DNA of 64,000 nucleotides, taken from an uncultured Prevotella sp. (GTDB lineage Bacteria > Bacteroidota > Bacteroidia > Bacteroidales > Bacteroidaceae). Location of the stretch: contig USDT01000002.1 of the NCBI GenBank assembly GCA_900553465.1, positions 68,901-132,900 on the forward strand, read 5' to 3'. This document shows, piece by piece, positions 1 to 9,347 of the stretch. Position 1 is the stretch's first letter. Every line of letters starts with the position of its first letter. Position numbers and translations under genes: made by a program. The notes beneath the pieces are model-generated. The model saw nothing but the letters and a program-made list of their open reading frames with translations. It did no database searches and was not told where the DNA came from.

Positions 1-1614
1 TCAGGTAACTACGCCATTGAGTTCAGAGCATTCGATAACGGTGTGGCTTATCGTTTCGTGACAAATATAAAGGGCATGGCCGACGTGAAGGACGAGACAT
101 TCAGAATAGGTCTCCCCGGTGACTATATGGCACATGTGTCTTATACAGACGGCTTCAAGACTTCTTACGAAAGTCCTTACAGCCATATAAAGACGAGCGA
201 TTTCAAACCGTCGGACAAGATGATATATTTCCCGGTGCTTGTAAGTACTGACAAGAACTATAAGATTCTTATCTCAGAAGCAGACTTGAAGGATTATCCG
301 TGTATGTTCCTTAAAGGCACCGGTGAGAACGGAATGAGTTCGGTGTTCCCGAAAGTTCCGCTGGAATTCGGTGACGATGGAGATAGAAGCGTTAAGATTC
401 TGAAGGAGGCCGACTATATCGCCCGCACACAGGGCAAGCGTTCGTTCCCGTGGCGTTACTTTGTCATCTCCAAGCAGGACAAGGACCTTCTGGCCAATGA
501 AATGACCTACGTGCTGTCTTCACCGTGCGAACTGAAGGACTGCAGTTGGATAAAGCCGGGACAGGTGAGCTGGGACTGGTGGAATCACAAGATGATATGG
601 GGTGTTGATTTCAAGGCCGGAATCAACAACGATACTTATAAATATTACATCGATTTCGCATCGAAGTTTGGTATACCTTACATTATCCTTGACGAGGGAT
701 GGGCCCGCACTACACGCGATCCCTTCAACTCTATCGACGCAATCAATATTCCCGAGCTCGTGGCTTACGGCAAGAGCAAGAACGTGGGTCTTATTCTTTG
801 GTTGCCGTGGCTGACTGTGGAGAACAATATGGACCTTTTCAAGCGCTATGCTGAGTGGGGTGTTCCGGGCGTGAAGATTGACTTCATGGACCGCAGTGAC
901 CAGTGGATGGTGAACTTCTATGAGAGAGTAATAAAGGAAGCAGCAAAATACAACATGGTGGTTGACTTCCATGGCTCGTTCAAACCGGCCGGTCTGGAGC
1001 GCAGATATCCAAACCTTCTGTCATATGAGGGTGTGCGCGGTATGGAGCAGAACGAGGGCTGTCGTCCGGAGAATACGATCTATCTGCCGTTCATCCGTAA
1101 CGCTGTTGGCGCAATGGATTTCACTCCCGGTTCTATGAACTCTGCACAACCGGAGCACAACCGCTGCACCGATCCAAACCCGATGGGTATGGGTACGCGT
1201 GCTTGTCAGATGGCGATGTATGTCGTTTTTGAGAGTGGCATACAGATGCTTTCGGATACTCCGACAAGATATTATGCCGAAGAGGAGTGCACTAAGTTCA
1301 TAAGTTCAGTGCCAGTGACATGGGATGAGACACGTGTCATCGATGCCAAGGTGGGTGAATATGTGGTTGTTGCACGCAAGAAAGGCAGCCGTTGGTTCAT
1401 TGGAGCCATGAGCGCAGGCAATGCGAGAACCGTGAATGTGCCGCTCGACTTCCTTGGTGACGGTGGCAAACGCAACCTTACGTTCTTTGCAGACGGCGTG
1501 AATGCCGACCGTCAGGCTTTCGACTATGTGAAGGGTGAGAGCCAGGTGGACAAGTCTTCGGTGCTCACACTGAAGCTGGAACGCAACGGTGGCTGGTGCG
1601 GAGTGATTGAATAA
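1..1614 (+). CDS. Glycoside hydrolase family 97 protein, 5'-truncated by the window edge
   Basis: The reading frame is open from base 1, so the true start, signal peptide and part of the N-terminal beta-sandwich lie outside the window. The visible part has the GH97 barrel hallmarks: a SWDWWNHK segment, an ILDEGWA strand and VKIDFMDRSDQW (the Asp codon is at 880-882). From family knowledge, GH97 contains inverting alpha-glucosidases (SusB type) and retaining alpha-galactosidases. The retaining branch uses an Asp nucleophile at about this place, so the Asp in VKIDFMD favours the retaining branch; this is an inference. A beta-domain ends the protein at a TAA. The probable role is periplasmic removal of alpha-linked glucose or galactose from oligosaccharides. 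The gene ends just before a bidirectional terminator. Confidence 0.9.
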   Translation, partial: SGNYAIEFRAFDNGVAYRFVTNIKGMADVKDETFRIGLPGDYMAHVSYTDGFKTSYESPYSHIKTSDFKPSDKMIYFPVLVSTDKNYKILISEADLKDYPCMFLKGTGENGMSSVFPKVPLEFGDDGDRSVKILKEADYIARTQGKRSFPWRYFVISKQDKDLLANEMTYVLSSPCELKDCSWIKPGQVSWDWWNHKMIWGVDFKAGINNDTYKYYIDFASKFGIPYIILDEGWARTTRDPFNSIDAINIPELVAYGKSKNVGLILWLPWLTVENNMDLFKRYAEWGVPGVKIDFMDRSDQWMVNFYERVIKEAAKYNMVVDFHGSFKPAGLERRYPNLLSYEGVRGMEQNEGCRPENTIYLPFIRNAVGAMDFTPGSMNSAQPEHNRCTDPNPMGMGTRACQMAMYVVFESGIQMLSDTPTRYYAEEECTKFISSVPVTWDETRVIDAKVGEYVVVARKKGSRWFIGAMSAGNARTVNVPLDFLGDGGKRNLTFFADGVNADRQAFDYVKGESQVDKSSVLTLKLERNGGWCGVIE

Positions 1615-1632
1615 TCACGCAAGAATATAAAA

Positions 1633-1722
1633 AAGAGAAACGCGCGAACTGCGTTGTCTGCAGTCAGTGACACATTCTGGTCCTGCTGCCGGCCGCGGTC
1701 CGCGCGTTTCTCTTGTCTTTAT
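1633..1722. terminator. Bidirectional long-stem terminator
   Basis: A perfect 14-bp inverted repeat pairs AAGAGAAACGCGCG (1633-1646) with its complement (1701-1714) around a 54-nt loop. It lies between the convergent GH97 and SGNH genes. On the minus strand the stem is followed by a T-run (CTTTTTTATATTC); the plus-strand T-run is weaker. Confidence 0.75.
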
Positions 1723-1735
1723 TGTCGGTTATTAT

Positions 1736-2419
1736 CTATCTTTTCATTATCTTTCCAACCTGTTCGGCTATCTGTTTCATGCCTTTCACGGAAGGATGAC
1801 CGTTGAGTTTGTCTATGTCTTTCAGCATCACATATTTTACTTTGTAGTGCTCGCAAACGGTTCGGCTCGACTCTGTTATTTCCTTGGACAGCCCGTCGTT
1901 TATGATGACATATATTTCGACGTTCGGATAGCGTGCTATTGTGTTGTCTATCATATACGCCATTGCCGGGCGGAAAGAGTAGAGATCTTCTTTTGTCCAG
2001 TCGCTGTATTTGTATTCACCGATGGGTGATCCTGCCCAACTGTCGTTTGTTCCACCGAAGATGAAAATTATGTCCGGGCATCCGAGGTTCCACAAGCGTG
2101 TGCAGAACGAGCGGTCGCTGAAGTCTTCCTTGTTATAACCGGTGTTGCAGATAGTGGCACCGGAGAACGAGTTGTTTATGCACAGACGCAGTCCTCTGCT
2201 GCTTATGAGCTGGTGCCACCATGTCTCTTGCACCTTTGTCACGTCAGTGTTGTCGTGTTTGCCGGCGTTGTACCATACGAAGTTTGTACTCGGATAGAGA
2301 TAGCCTTGGAATGTGCTGTACGAGTCACCAAGTATTGATACAGACTTCTTTGACTGGGCCGTGCACAGTGTGCAGACCATTGTCAGAGTAAGGAAGAGAA
2401 ATAGCTTTTTTATTTTCAT
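1736..2419 (-). CDS. Secreted SGNH/GDSL-type esterase or hydrolase
   Basis: The 227-aa protein has a cleavable signal peptide (about residues 1-21). It carries SGNH blocks: GDSYS with the nucleophile Ser at residue 33, an FGGTND block that usually supplies the oxyanion-hole Asn, and a late GHPS motif giving the catalytic His. The fold deacylates or hydrolyses esters, often on glycans or lipids; the substrate cannot be read here. It lies 18 bp behind the TolC-type gene on the same strand and is probably the last gene of the efflux operon, though a functional link to export is not evident. Confidence 0.8.
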   Translation of the reverse strand: MKIKKLFLFLTLTMVCTLCTAQSKKSVSILGDSYSTFQGYLYPSTNFVWYNAGKHDNTDVTKVQETWWHQLISSRGLRLCINNSFSGATICNTGYNKEDFSDRSFCTRLWNLGCPDIIFIFGGTNDSWAGSPIGEYKYSDWTKEDLYSFRPAMAYMIDNTIARYPNVEIYVIINDGLSKEITESSRTVCEHYKVKYVMLKDIDKLNGHPSVKGMKQIAEQVGKIMKR

Positions 2420-2437
2420 GTCTTTGTTTCTATCGAA

Positions 2438-3811
2438 TTATTGGTTTGCGGCTGTGGCTGGAGTCTCAGCGCTCAGATAACTGAGCACTTTACCGCTGAG
2501 CTGTAGAAGTGATATCTCACATATCTTTGTGTCATATTCGGCCACGAGAATGCGCTCTCTGGCATCGAGTAGACTTTGTTGTGCCTCGCGCATCTCGAAT
2601 CCTGATATGCTGTGCTCAAGATATTTGAGATTTGCAAAATAGTAGTTTGTTTCGGCGGCGACGAGGTTCTGACGTTCTTTCTGTAGTATTTCCCAGTTGT
2701 TTTTGTATGCCTGCCAGAAGTTGTTAAGCTCTGATTTCAGCGAAAGCTTCAGGTTCTCACGCTCCAGTTCAGAGTATTTTATGTCGAGTTCTGCATTGCG
2801 TTTCTGCATTCTGCGCTTGCCGTCGAACAGTTTGAAGCCTACGGTTATTCCGGCATTCAGCCCCCAGTTGTCGCGCTTACGTGTGGCTGAGAGCTCGTAG
2901 CGGTTCATTGTGTAGCCATAACCCATGTTGAGTCGAACGTATGGATAGTCGCGCGACATTATCTTCTTGTAGTCGGCTTTCACGATGTCTGTGTTCTTGT
3001 CGGCCAGCAGCAGAGATGAGTTGGCTGTCAGAGTAGCTTCCCACAGTTCGTCGTAGCGCAGTCCCGGATTTACGTCGATTGTTGTGTCGCGTATTCCAAG
3101 CAGTGCGGTGACATCCTCGTTGGCCAACATCTCGTTCAGTTTTATCCTTGAAGTGGTGAGCGCTTCGCGCTGTTTCATGTACTGGGTACTGTCAGCGTTG
3201 AAATCGACTTTCGCCTGCAGATATTCCAGTTGTGAGAAACTGCCGACGTGGTAGTTCACTTCCACGATGCGCAGACGTTCGCGTGAGAGCTTCATGGCGT
3301 TGTGGAAGTTTTTCAGACGGATGCTCTGCTGTATGAAGTTATAGTATTCGGCGGCAAGTGATGCCACGTAGTCCTCCACGGCGATTCGTGTCTGCAGCTC
3401 GCCTTGTTCCTTCATCATCTGCAGCTGTTTGTAGTTTGTCCATACGTTGAAGCCGTCGAATATGGTCCAGTTGAGCTCAATACCGGCATCAAGTGTTCCG
3501 TCAAGGGCATTGCTTTCTTTTGAAGTTACGCCCGATTCTCTTGCTGTTGTGCTGGTGGTATGATAGTTCCCACCGTATGAGGCAGTTAGATCCACCTCCG
3601 GCAACAAGCCTGCGTTGGCTGCCGTAGCGTTGTTGGAGGTCACTTCCTGACGGTTTTTCACCATACGGATTGAAAAGTTATTCTCAAGACCTTTGGCCAG
3701 ACAGTCCTGCAGTGTCATCACTCCGACATCATGATATTCTGGTTCCGGCTGTGCTGATGCGGCGCAGGCACACATCAGACAGAATATTCCGGTAAGGATT
3801 TTATTTGCCAT
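2438..3811 (-). CDS. TolC-family outer membrane efflux channel
   Basis: The 457-aa protein has a signal peptide (about residues 1-20, ending ASA) and two long helical halves rich in Leu, Glu, Gln and Ala, typical of the OEP repeat. Early residues include LQDCLAKGLENN, a usual opening of TolC-type proteins; a second helical repeat begins near YDELWEATLTANSS. It forms the trimeric outer-membrane duct of a tripartite pump. Its start overlaps the end of the RND gene by 11 bp, so the two are probably translationally coupled. The exported compound is unknown. Confidence 0.92.
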   Translation of the reverse strand: MANKILTGIFCLMCACAASAQPEPEYHDVGVMTLQDCLAKGLENNFSIRMVKNRQEVTSNNATAANAGLLPEVDLTASYGGNYHTTSTTARESGVTSKESNALDGTLDAGIELNWTIFDGFNVWTNYKQLQMMKEQGELQTRIAVEDYVASLAAEYYNFIQQSIRLKNFHNAMKLSRERLRIVEVNYHVGSFSQLEYLQAKVDFNADSTQYMKQREALTTSRIKLNEMLANEDVTALLGIRDTTIDVNPGLRYDELWEATLTANSSLLLADKNTDIVKADYKKIMSRDYPYVRLNMGYGYTMNRYELSATRKRDNWGLNAGITVGFKLFDGKRRMQKRNAELDIKYSELERENLKLSLKSELNNFWQAYKNNWEILQKERQNLVAAETNYYFANLKYLEHSISGFEMREAQQSLLDARERILVAEYDTKICEISLLQLSGKVLSYLSAETPATAANQ

Positions 3812-6800
3812 TTGTTAGTTTTTTTATTCTGTTTGTTGAAATGAAACTGTAAACGGAAGGTACCACATACATTGTAAGAATAGTGGAGACAAGCATTCCT
3901 CCGACTACTGCCACACCCATGGCGATGCGCTGGTTGCATCCTTCGCCCGTTGCAAAGGCTAGAGGGATGAGGCCGAGAATGGTTGATGCACTTGTCATAA
4001 GGATTGGACGCAGGCGGAGCTTTGCGGCTTCGCGCACGGCTGTAAGTTTGTCCATACCTTCCTGTTGTTTCTGGTTGGCGAACTCAACGATAAGAATACC
4101 GTTCTTTGCAACAAGACCGATGAGCATGATGATTCCGATCTGACTGAACACGTTCATGGTTATATCGCCGAAGAACATGAATATCAGCGCACCTGTTATG
4201 GCGAGCGGAACGGTCAGCATTATGATGAACGGATCCTTGAAACTTTCGAACTGAGCAGCAAGGATGAGGTAGATGAGCACCAGAGCCAGGATGAAAGCGA
4301 ACATAAGACTTGACGAACTCTCGCGGAAATCCTTGGAGTCGCCTGCCAGTGATGTGCGGAATGTGTCGTCGAGTACTTCCTTTGCAATCTTGTCCATCTC
4401 GTCAAGACCTTGTCCGATGGTCTTTCCTTCAGCCAGTCCGGCTGATACTGTGGCCGACACGAAGCGGTTGTATCTGTACAGCTTTGGCGGAGCAATGGTG
4501 TTCTCAAGTTCGATGAGGTTGTCCATCTGTATCATTTTTCCGTCGCTGCTGCGCAGGTATATAGAGCGCAGATCGGCCGGTTTGTTACGCTGCTGACGGT
4601 TTATCTCACCGAGTATTTCGTATTGTTTACCGTTCATGTAGAAGTATCCCATACGCTGTCCGCTGAGTCCGTATTGCAGAGTTTCGGACAGATCGCGTGT
4701 GCTTACGCCCATTACGTTGGCCTTGTCACGGTTGATGTGTATGCGTGCTTCAGGTTTACTGAATTTCAGGTCGACGTCGGCCATCTGGAATACAGGATTC
4801 TCATACACCTTCTCCATGAATTTTGGGAGAACCTTTTCGAGCTTTTCGAGGTTAGTAGCCTGCAATACATACTGTATAGGCATGCGCGAACGACGTCCTC
4901 CGAACGATGACTGTTGCTGTACGAAAGAACGCGCTTTAGTCTTTTTCTGCACCGCAGCCGACAGTTTCTCGGCTACATCCATCTGGCTGTAATCGCGGTC
5001 GGCCATGTCTTTGAGTGTCACCTGGACGTTTCCGCTTCCGCTCGACACACGTGCCGTAACGGCTTCGGCGTCTGGTATTATGGAGTCAACCACACGGTTG
5101 ATGTCTTCCGTATAATCCCTTATGTATTCATAAGTAACACCCTCGGCACCGCGCGTATTGATCGTAATCATCGAACGGTCTTCGAGCGGAGCCATCTCCG
5201 ACGGTATCTTTCCCCACAGTACCACGATGAGTACAAGCATTATGGCGATGAGAGGCAATATCCACATTCGGTGGTTCAATACATATTGCAGCGACCGTTC
5301 GTACACGTTGTTCATTCCTTCAAAGAAAGGTTCGGTCATGCGATAGAATGCGTTCTTCTTCTCACGTTGCTTGAGGAGCTTCGTCGCAAGCATAGGAGTG
5401 AACGTGAGGGCAGAGAATGCCGATATGATGACTGCGCCCGAAATCACCATACTGAACTCACGGAACAGTCGTCCGGTGGTTCCTTCCATGAACACGATGG
5501 GGAAGAATACGGCCACCAGTGTGATTGTTGTGGATATGACGGCAAAGAATATTTCCTTCGCGCCTTCTATTCCGGCTTCCTTCGGCGACATGCCCCTCTC
5601 TATTCGGATATATATGTTCTCGGTCATCACAATGGCGTCGTCGACCACCAATCCCACGGCAAGCACCACGGCAAGCATGGTGAGTACGTTGATGGAGAAG
5701 CCGAACAGATACATTATGAAGAACGAACCGATGAGCGATACGGGAATTACGATGCAGGGAACAAGCGTCACACGCCAGTCGCGCAGGAAGAGGAAGATGA
5801 TGATTATCACAAGGATGAACGCCTCGTAAACCGTCTGTTTCACCTCGTTTATTGATGCGCGGATGAACTTAGTGTTGTCGAAGCCGTAGCTGTATTTCAC
5901 GTCTTCGGGCAGGTCTTTCTTCATCTGCTCCATGCGTTTATACACGGCGTCGGCTATGTCGATGTGGTTAGCGCCGGGCTGAGGCACGACCACCACGCCC
6001 ACCATCGGCACACCGTTCATCTTCATGTAGCTTTTTATGTCGGCGGCACCGAGTTCGGCGCGTCCTATGTCGCTGAAACGGATGATGCGGTTGCCGTCGC
6101 TTTTTACGATAAGATCGTCGAACATCTTCGCGGTGTTCATCAGTCCCATTGTGCGGATGTTCAGCTCGATGGTGTTTCCCTCGATGCTTCCCGACGGCAG
6201 TTCCACGTTTTCGTTATCCACAGCGTTCTTTACGTCCATAGGTGTTATGCCGTATCCCGCCATCTTTATAGGGTCGAGCCACAGTCGCATGGAGTATTTC
6301 TTCTCACCCCATATGCTCACGCTGCTCACGTCGGGAATGGTCTGAAGCTGCTCTTTCACCGTGAGGTCGGCTATCTCGCTGAGTTCCAGCAACGGCCGTT
6401 TTTCACTTTGCAGAGCCACCATGAGTATAGGCGAGGCGTCGGCATCGGCTTTCGACACAGTGGGAGGGTCGCAGTCGCGCGGCAGATAGCGCTGCGCGCG
6501 AGAGACCTTATCGCGTACGTCGTTGGCGGCAGTCTCCAGATCGACCGACAGTTCGAACTCCACCGTTATGCGGCTTTTGCCCTGTTCGCTCGTACTCGTA
6601 AGCGAGCGTATGCCGGGAATACCGTTGATGTTCTGCTCAAGCGGCTCCGTTATCTGATTCTCTATGACGTCGGCGTTGGCTCCGGCGTACGAGCAGGTTA
6701 CTGAAATGATAGGGTTATCGACCGACGGATATTCTCTCACGCCCAGGTACGCATAGCCTATTATTCCAAAAAGCAGAATGATCACGGTCATCACCGTCGC

Positions 6801-6839
6801 GAGAACCGGTCTGCGTATGCTTATTTCGGAAATGTTCAT
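3801..6839 (-). CDS. RND-family efflux transporter (HAE1/AcrB-like)
   Basis: This 1012-aa inner-membrane proton antiporter has the usual RND layout: TM1 near residues 12-32, a large periplasmic loop, a TM2-6 cluster, a second periplasmic loop and a TM8-12 cluster. TM4 contains VGLVVDDAIVMTENI, with the two Asp residues of the proton relay seen in HAE1 pumps. The N-terminus (SIRRPVLATVM) is also typical. It should take hydrophobic compounds from the periplasm or outer leaflet and pass them to the TolC-type duct. It sits between its membrane fusion protein (21 bp upstream) and the channel gene (overlapping). Confidence 0.95.
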   Translation of the reverse strand: MNISEISIRRPVLATVMTVIILLFGIIGYAYLGVREYPSVDNPIISVTCSYAGANADVIENQITEPLEQNINGIPGIRSLTSTSEQGKSRITVEFELSVDLETAANDVRDKVSRAQRYLPRDCDPPTVSKADADASPILMVALQSEKRPLLELSEIADLTVKEQLQTIPDVSSVSIWGEKKYSMRLWLDPIKMAGYGITPMDVKNAVDNENVELPSGSIEGNTIELNIRTMGLMNTAKMFDDLIVKSDGNRIIRFSDIGRAELGAADIKSYMKMNGVPMVGVVVVPQPGANHIDIADAVYKRMEQMKKDLPEDVKYSYGFDNTKFIRASINEVKQTVYEAFILVIIIIFLFLRDWRVTLVPCIVIPVSLIGSFFIMYLFGFSINVLTMLAVVLAVGLVVDDAIVMTENIYIRIERGMSPKEAGIEGAKEIFFAVISTTITLVAVFFPIVFMEGTTGRLFREFSMVISGAVIISAFSALTFTPMLATKLLKQREKKNAFYRMTEPFFEGMNNVYERSLQYVLNHRMWILPLIAIMLVLIVVLWGKIPSEMAPLEDRSMITINTRGAEGVTYEYIRDYTEDINRVVDSIIPDAEAVTARVSSGSGNVQVTLKDMADRDYSQMDVAEKLSAAVQKKTKARSFVQQQSSFGGRRSRMPIQYVLQATNLEKLEKVLPKFMEKVYENPVFQMADVDLKFSKPEARIHINRDKANVMGVSTRDLSETLQYGLSGQRMGYFYMNGKQYEILGEINRQQRNKPADLRSIYLRSSDGKMIQMDNLIELENTIAPPKLYRYNRFVSATVSAGLAEGKTIGQGLDEMDKIAKEVLDDTFRTSLAGDSKDFRESSSSLMFAFILALVLIYLILAAQFESFKDPFIIMLTVPLAITGALIFMFFGDITMNVFSQIGIIMLIGLVAKNGILIVEFANQKQQEGMDKLTAVREAAKLRLRPILMTSASTILGLIPLAFATGEGCNQRIAMGVAVVGGMLVSTILTMYVVPSVYSFISTNRIKKLTNGK

Positions 6840-6860
6840 TATTCGTTTTTTTTATGTGCA

Positions 6861-7943
6861 TTAATCAATCTTATCGAGAGTTACCGGCAAATCGGTGCGG
6901 AGCTGCAGCGTTCCTGACGTTATCAGCGTGTCGCCTACGCTAAGTCCTCTTAACACCTGTACCTTGTCCTCCGTTCTCAGTCCGATAGTTATTTCCACCG
7001 GCTGAGCCTTTCCCGATTTGTAAAGGAACACCTTGTCTTTACCCATTTCGGGTACGACAGCCTCAGAAGGAATGGCTATTGCGTCCTTTATCTCCTGTTT
7101 CTTCAGATTGATGCTGGCATATCGTCCCGGCGTGAGTTTTCCGTCGGCGTTGGCATAAATGGCACGTACTGTCAGTGTGTGGGTGTTCATGTCGATGGCA
7201 GACTCCTTGGCATAAACCTTTGCCGGGAATGTGTGGAGCACTCCGTCGATGGAGAACTGGAGCTTTGTTCCCGGTTTGATGTCTCTTGCGTATCGTTCCG
7301 GAACGGAGAATTCAACCTTCAGCGGAACAATTCTTGTCAGCTTGCTCACAACCGTCTGCGGTGTGGCGTATGCGCCGACGCTTATCTGTCTAAGTCCAAT
7401 TATTCCGTCGAAGGGTGCACGCAGTTCGGTAAGTTCTATCTGAGCTTTCACTATGTCGATGTCTGCCTGCAAGGTAGCAAGCTCGGTGTTCACCTGCTCA
7501 TAGGCTTCCTGACTCACGGCGTCGTGCTGCAACAGTGTGCGCTGTCTGTACACGCGGTCCTTTGCGAGCTTGAGTTGCGACACCAGTCGTTTGAGTTCCG
7601 CCTGCAGTTTCTTGTCGTTCACCTTTGCCAGGAGCTGTCCTTTCTTCACGTGGACACCCTCTTTGAACATTATGCTCACCACCTGTCCTGACGTTTCAAA
7701 TGAAAGATCTACGTTTTCGTCCGGTATCAGTGTTCCTGTGACAGTGAACTCATCAGTAAGAGGTCCGGTTTTTATTATGGTTCCGTTTACGTTGAGTTGT
7801 TTGTTCTTTCCCTTGCTGCCTTGCATTATCTTGTCGGCTTTGGCAAGTTCTGAATTTGTTTTAGGCATTTGCGAGTACACGCCCCATGCCACCAATGCGC
7901 ATGCCAGAACGGCAATAAGGCCCCATTTCAATTTTTTATTCAT
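6861..7943 (-). CDS. Efflux RND periplasmic adaptor (membrane fusion protein)
   Basis: The 360-aa protein has an N-terminal membrane anchor or signal (about residues 6-25), then a lipoyl-like half (VVSIMFKEGVHVKKGQLL), an alpha-hairpin, the second lipoyl half (LRAPFDGIIGLRQISVGAY), and beta-barrel and membrane-proximal domains (VVPEMGKDKVFLY). This is the standard HlyD/AcrA arrangement linking pump and channel. It is the first gene of the operon that continues into the RND pump, the TolC-type channel and the SGNH hydrolase. A near-consensus promoter lies about 110 bp upstream. Confidence 0.93.
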   Translation of the reverse strand: MNKKLKWGLIAVLACALVAWGVYSQMPKTNSELAKADKIMQGSKGKNKQLNVNGTIIKTGPLTDEFTVTGTLIPDENVDLSFETSGQVVSIMFKEGVHVKKGQLLAKVNDKKLQAELKRLVSQLKLAKDRVYRQRTLLQHDAVSQEAYEQVNTELATLQADIDIVKAQIELTELRAPFDGIIGLRQISVGAYATPQTVVSKLTRIVPLKVEFSVPERYARDIKPGTKLQFSIDGVLHTFPAKVYAKESAIDMNTHTLTVRAIYANADGKLTPGRYASINLKKQEIKDAIAIPSEAVVPEMGKDKVFLYKSGKAQPVEITIGLRTEDKVQVLRGLSVGDTLITSGTLQLRTDLPVTLDKID

Positions 7944-8055
7944 TATTCAGTTTTTAGTTTATTAATCTGATTGCATGATGTGCATATACGATCCTTTGTC
8001 ACAACAAAAGATTATGTCACACGAAAAAAGTTACAGTAAATAAGTATTGGTAGTG

Positions 8056-8087
8056 CGAAGGTACGAATTTAGAAGGCAGAAGCCAAA
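8056..8087 (-). promoter_or_regulatory. Bacteroidota-type promoter for the efflux operon
   Basis: On the minus strand TTTG (8084-8087) is followed after 20 nt by TACCTTCG (8056-8063), one mismatch from the TAnnTTTG -7 element. The predicted start near 8049 leaves a leader of about 105 nt before the adaptor gene. Confidence 0.6.
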
Positions 8088-8317
8088 AAGTTTTTACATT
8101 ATTTATAGATTAATACTGAAAATGTATAAAATATTACGATTGGTATTTCTGATTTTGTGGCTTGTTTTTCCTGTAAAAATAAAATTATTAAATATTGGCT
8201 CTGTAGAGATTCTGAGAGAGTGGTGTGCTTTATTAGGCATCACGGTATGAAGTAAAACTGCCGGATTGTTCGCTTTGTAATGAACCGTGGCAGTACATCT
8301 GCTTACGCAATAATAAA

Positions 8318-9010
8318 TTCATGTTGCCGCAACCGATAAATCTTCCTCTCAAGACATACGCATACTTTTCCGGTCTTTTCTCACGTGCCATATCGGTGCT
8401 TTAAGAGAAAACTCAGAGTGCGGACTTACAGTTTTTCTTGACTTTTTTTTGACAAAATAAAATCGCAAAACAGATGTGTGAGAATGTCGAATACGGCGTT
8501 ATTGGGGCCATTTCAGGCTGTACTGTCTTTTCGTATACTCGGGAGCGCAGTCCGGAATAGTTCGTTTCACGTTCTGATAATGCCCGTTTGAGGGTCTGAT
8601 TTCGCCCGTATCAGGGCATGATATGGTGCGTTTCAGCCCGTGATATGGGCTTAATCGCATGCTGAAATGGTGCTTATTGCAGGACGGGAAAATGATTCTT
8701 GAATATAAATCATTGACATTCAGTGTTTTATAGATACTGCTCAGAATTCGCGAATTTGTGTCCGAGGGAGAGTCTGCTCGCAAATACTCGCTGGATTTTT
8801 GGGGTAGAACAGAAAACTCAGATGAAAAAATCGCGTGATACTGAAAATCTGAAAGTGCCCCATATTGTTATCCTTCCAGCAGAAGGAGATAACGTATGAT
8901 ACGCGATTGATGCCGCAGTTTTTTATTGCAACCGGTTTCCGCAGGGTTTCTACTGTGACAGAATGATGACGCCCGCAGCTGTGTCTTGTGTTCCATCGGA
9001 ATATTTGCAG
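8318..9010 (+). repeat. Intergenic 22-nt-array element, copy A
   Basis: This is the most complete member of a dispersed non-coding family. In order it has an upstream module beginning TTCATGTTGC (8318); a T-rich box around TTTTTCTTGACTTTTTT (8425-8475); a spacer; six tandem 22-nt units (8554-8685) with core GATATGGTGCGTTTCAG, the last reading GAAATGGTGCTTATTGCA; an AT-rich spacer; and a block with AATTCGCGAATT, GAGAGTCTGC and GGGGTAGAACAG (about 8745-8830). The tail near 8845-8885 (ATCTGAAAGTGCCC, CCAGCAGAAG) is also shared with copy C. It occupies the 1.4-kb gap between the divergent efflux operon and frr. Reading frames here look like translated repeat. Confidence 0.8.
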
Positions 9011-9153
9011 TGTCATATTAGCGGCGGTGAATCCATGCGTGTGGATATTTCCTGCTTGTCAGTCAGTCTGATTCTTCGGTTTTGTCAGCCCTTCCGCGTC
9101 TGCCGGCAAAACTGTATATATAGTGTATGCAGCATAAATTCCGAAGATAATAA

Positions 9154-9185
9154 TTTGGATGTTTAAAAACTAATATTTATATTTG
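9154..9185 (+). promoter_or_regulatory. Promoter for frr (and probably rsgA)
   Basis: TTTG (9154-9157) is followed after 20 nt by TATATTTG (9178-9185), an exact match to the Bacteroidota housekeeping promoter. It predicts an untranslated leader of about 155 nt before frr, in which I see no recognised RNA family. Confidence 0.75.
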
Positions 9186-9347
9186 CAACAATAAAAAAGC
9201 CTGTTTGCCGTGCCGACAGTGTGCCGGACGCTGTGCTGTTACATGCAGCCGCAAGCGGGTTGGTGCCATGAAAGCGCCTTGGATTATGGCCGGGCGTAGT
9301 GTGGAAAATTACAACTGAACCAAATAAACAAACAATATAAAAAAGAT

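Noticed and set aside
4914-5855. 313-codon frame opposite the RND pump, and similar long antisense frames elsewhere
   Set aside because: They are shadows of well-supported genes on the other strand, with unnatural His/Arg/Tyr-rich composition.
8047-8250. 67-codon plus-strand frame
   Set aside because: It overlaps the efflux-operon promoter region, is AT-rich and hydrophobic by composition, and has no sign of a start signal or family motif.
8499-9016. Minus-strand frames of 94 and 91 codons in copy A, with look-alikes in copies C (36862-37164) and D (25325-25537)
   Set aside because: They share stretches such as SCNKHHFSMR and FYPKNPA only because the underlying DNA element is repeated. The frames have no consistent start, length or codon pattern, and lie across the 22-nt array.
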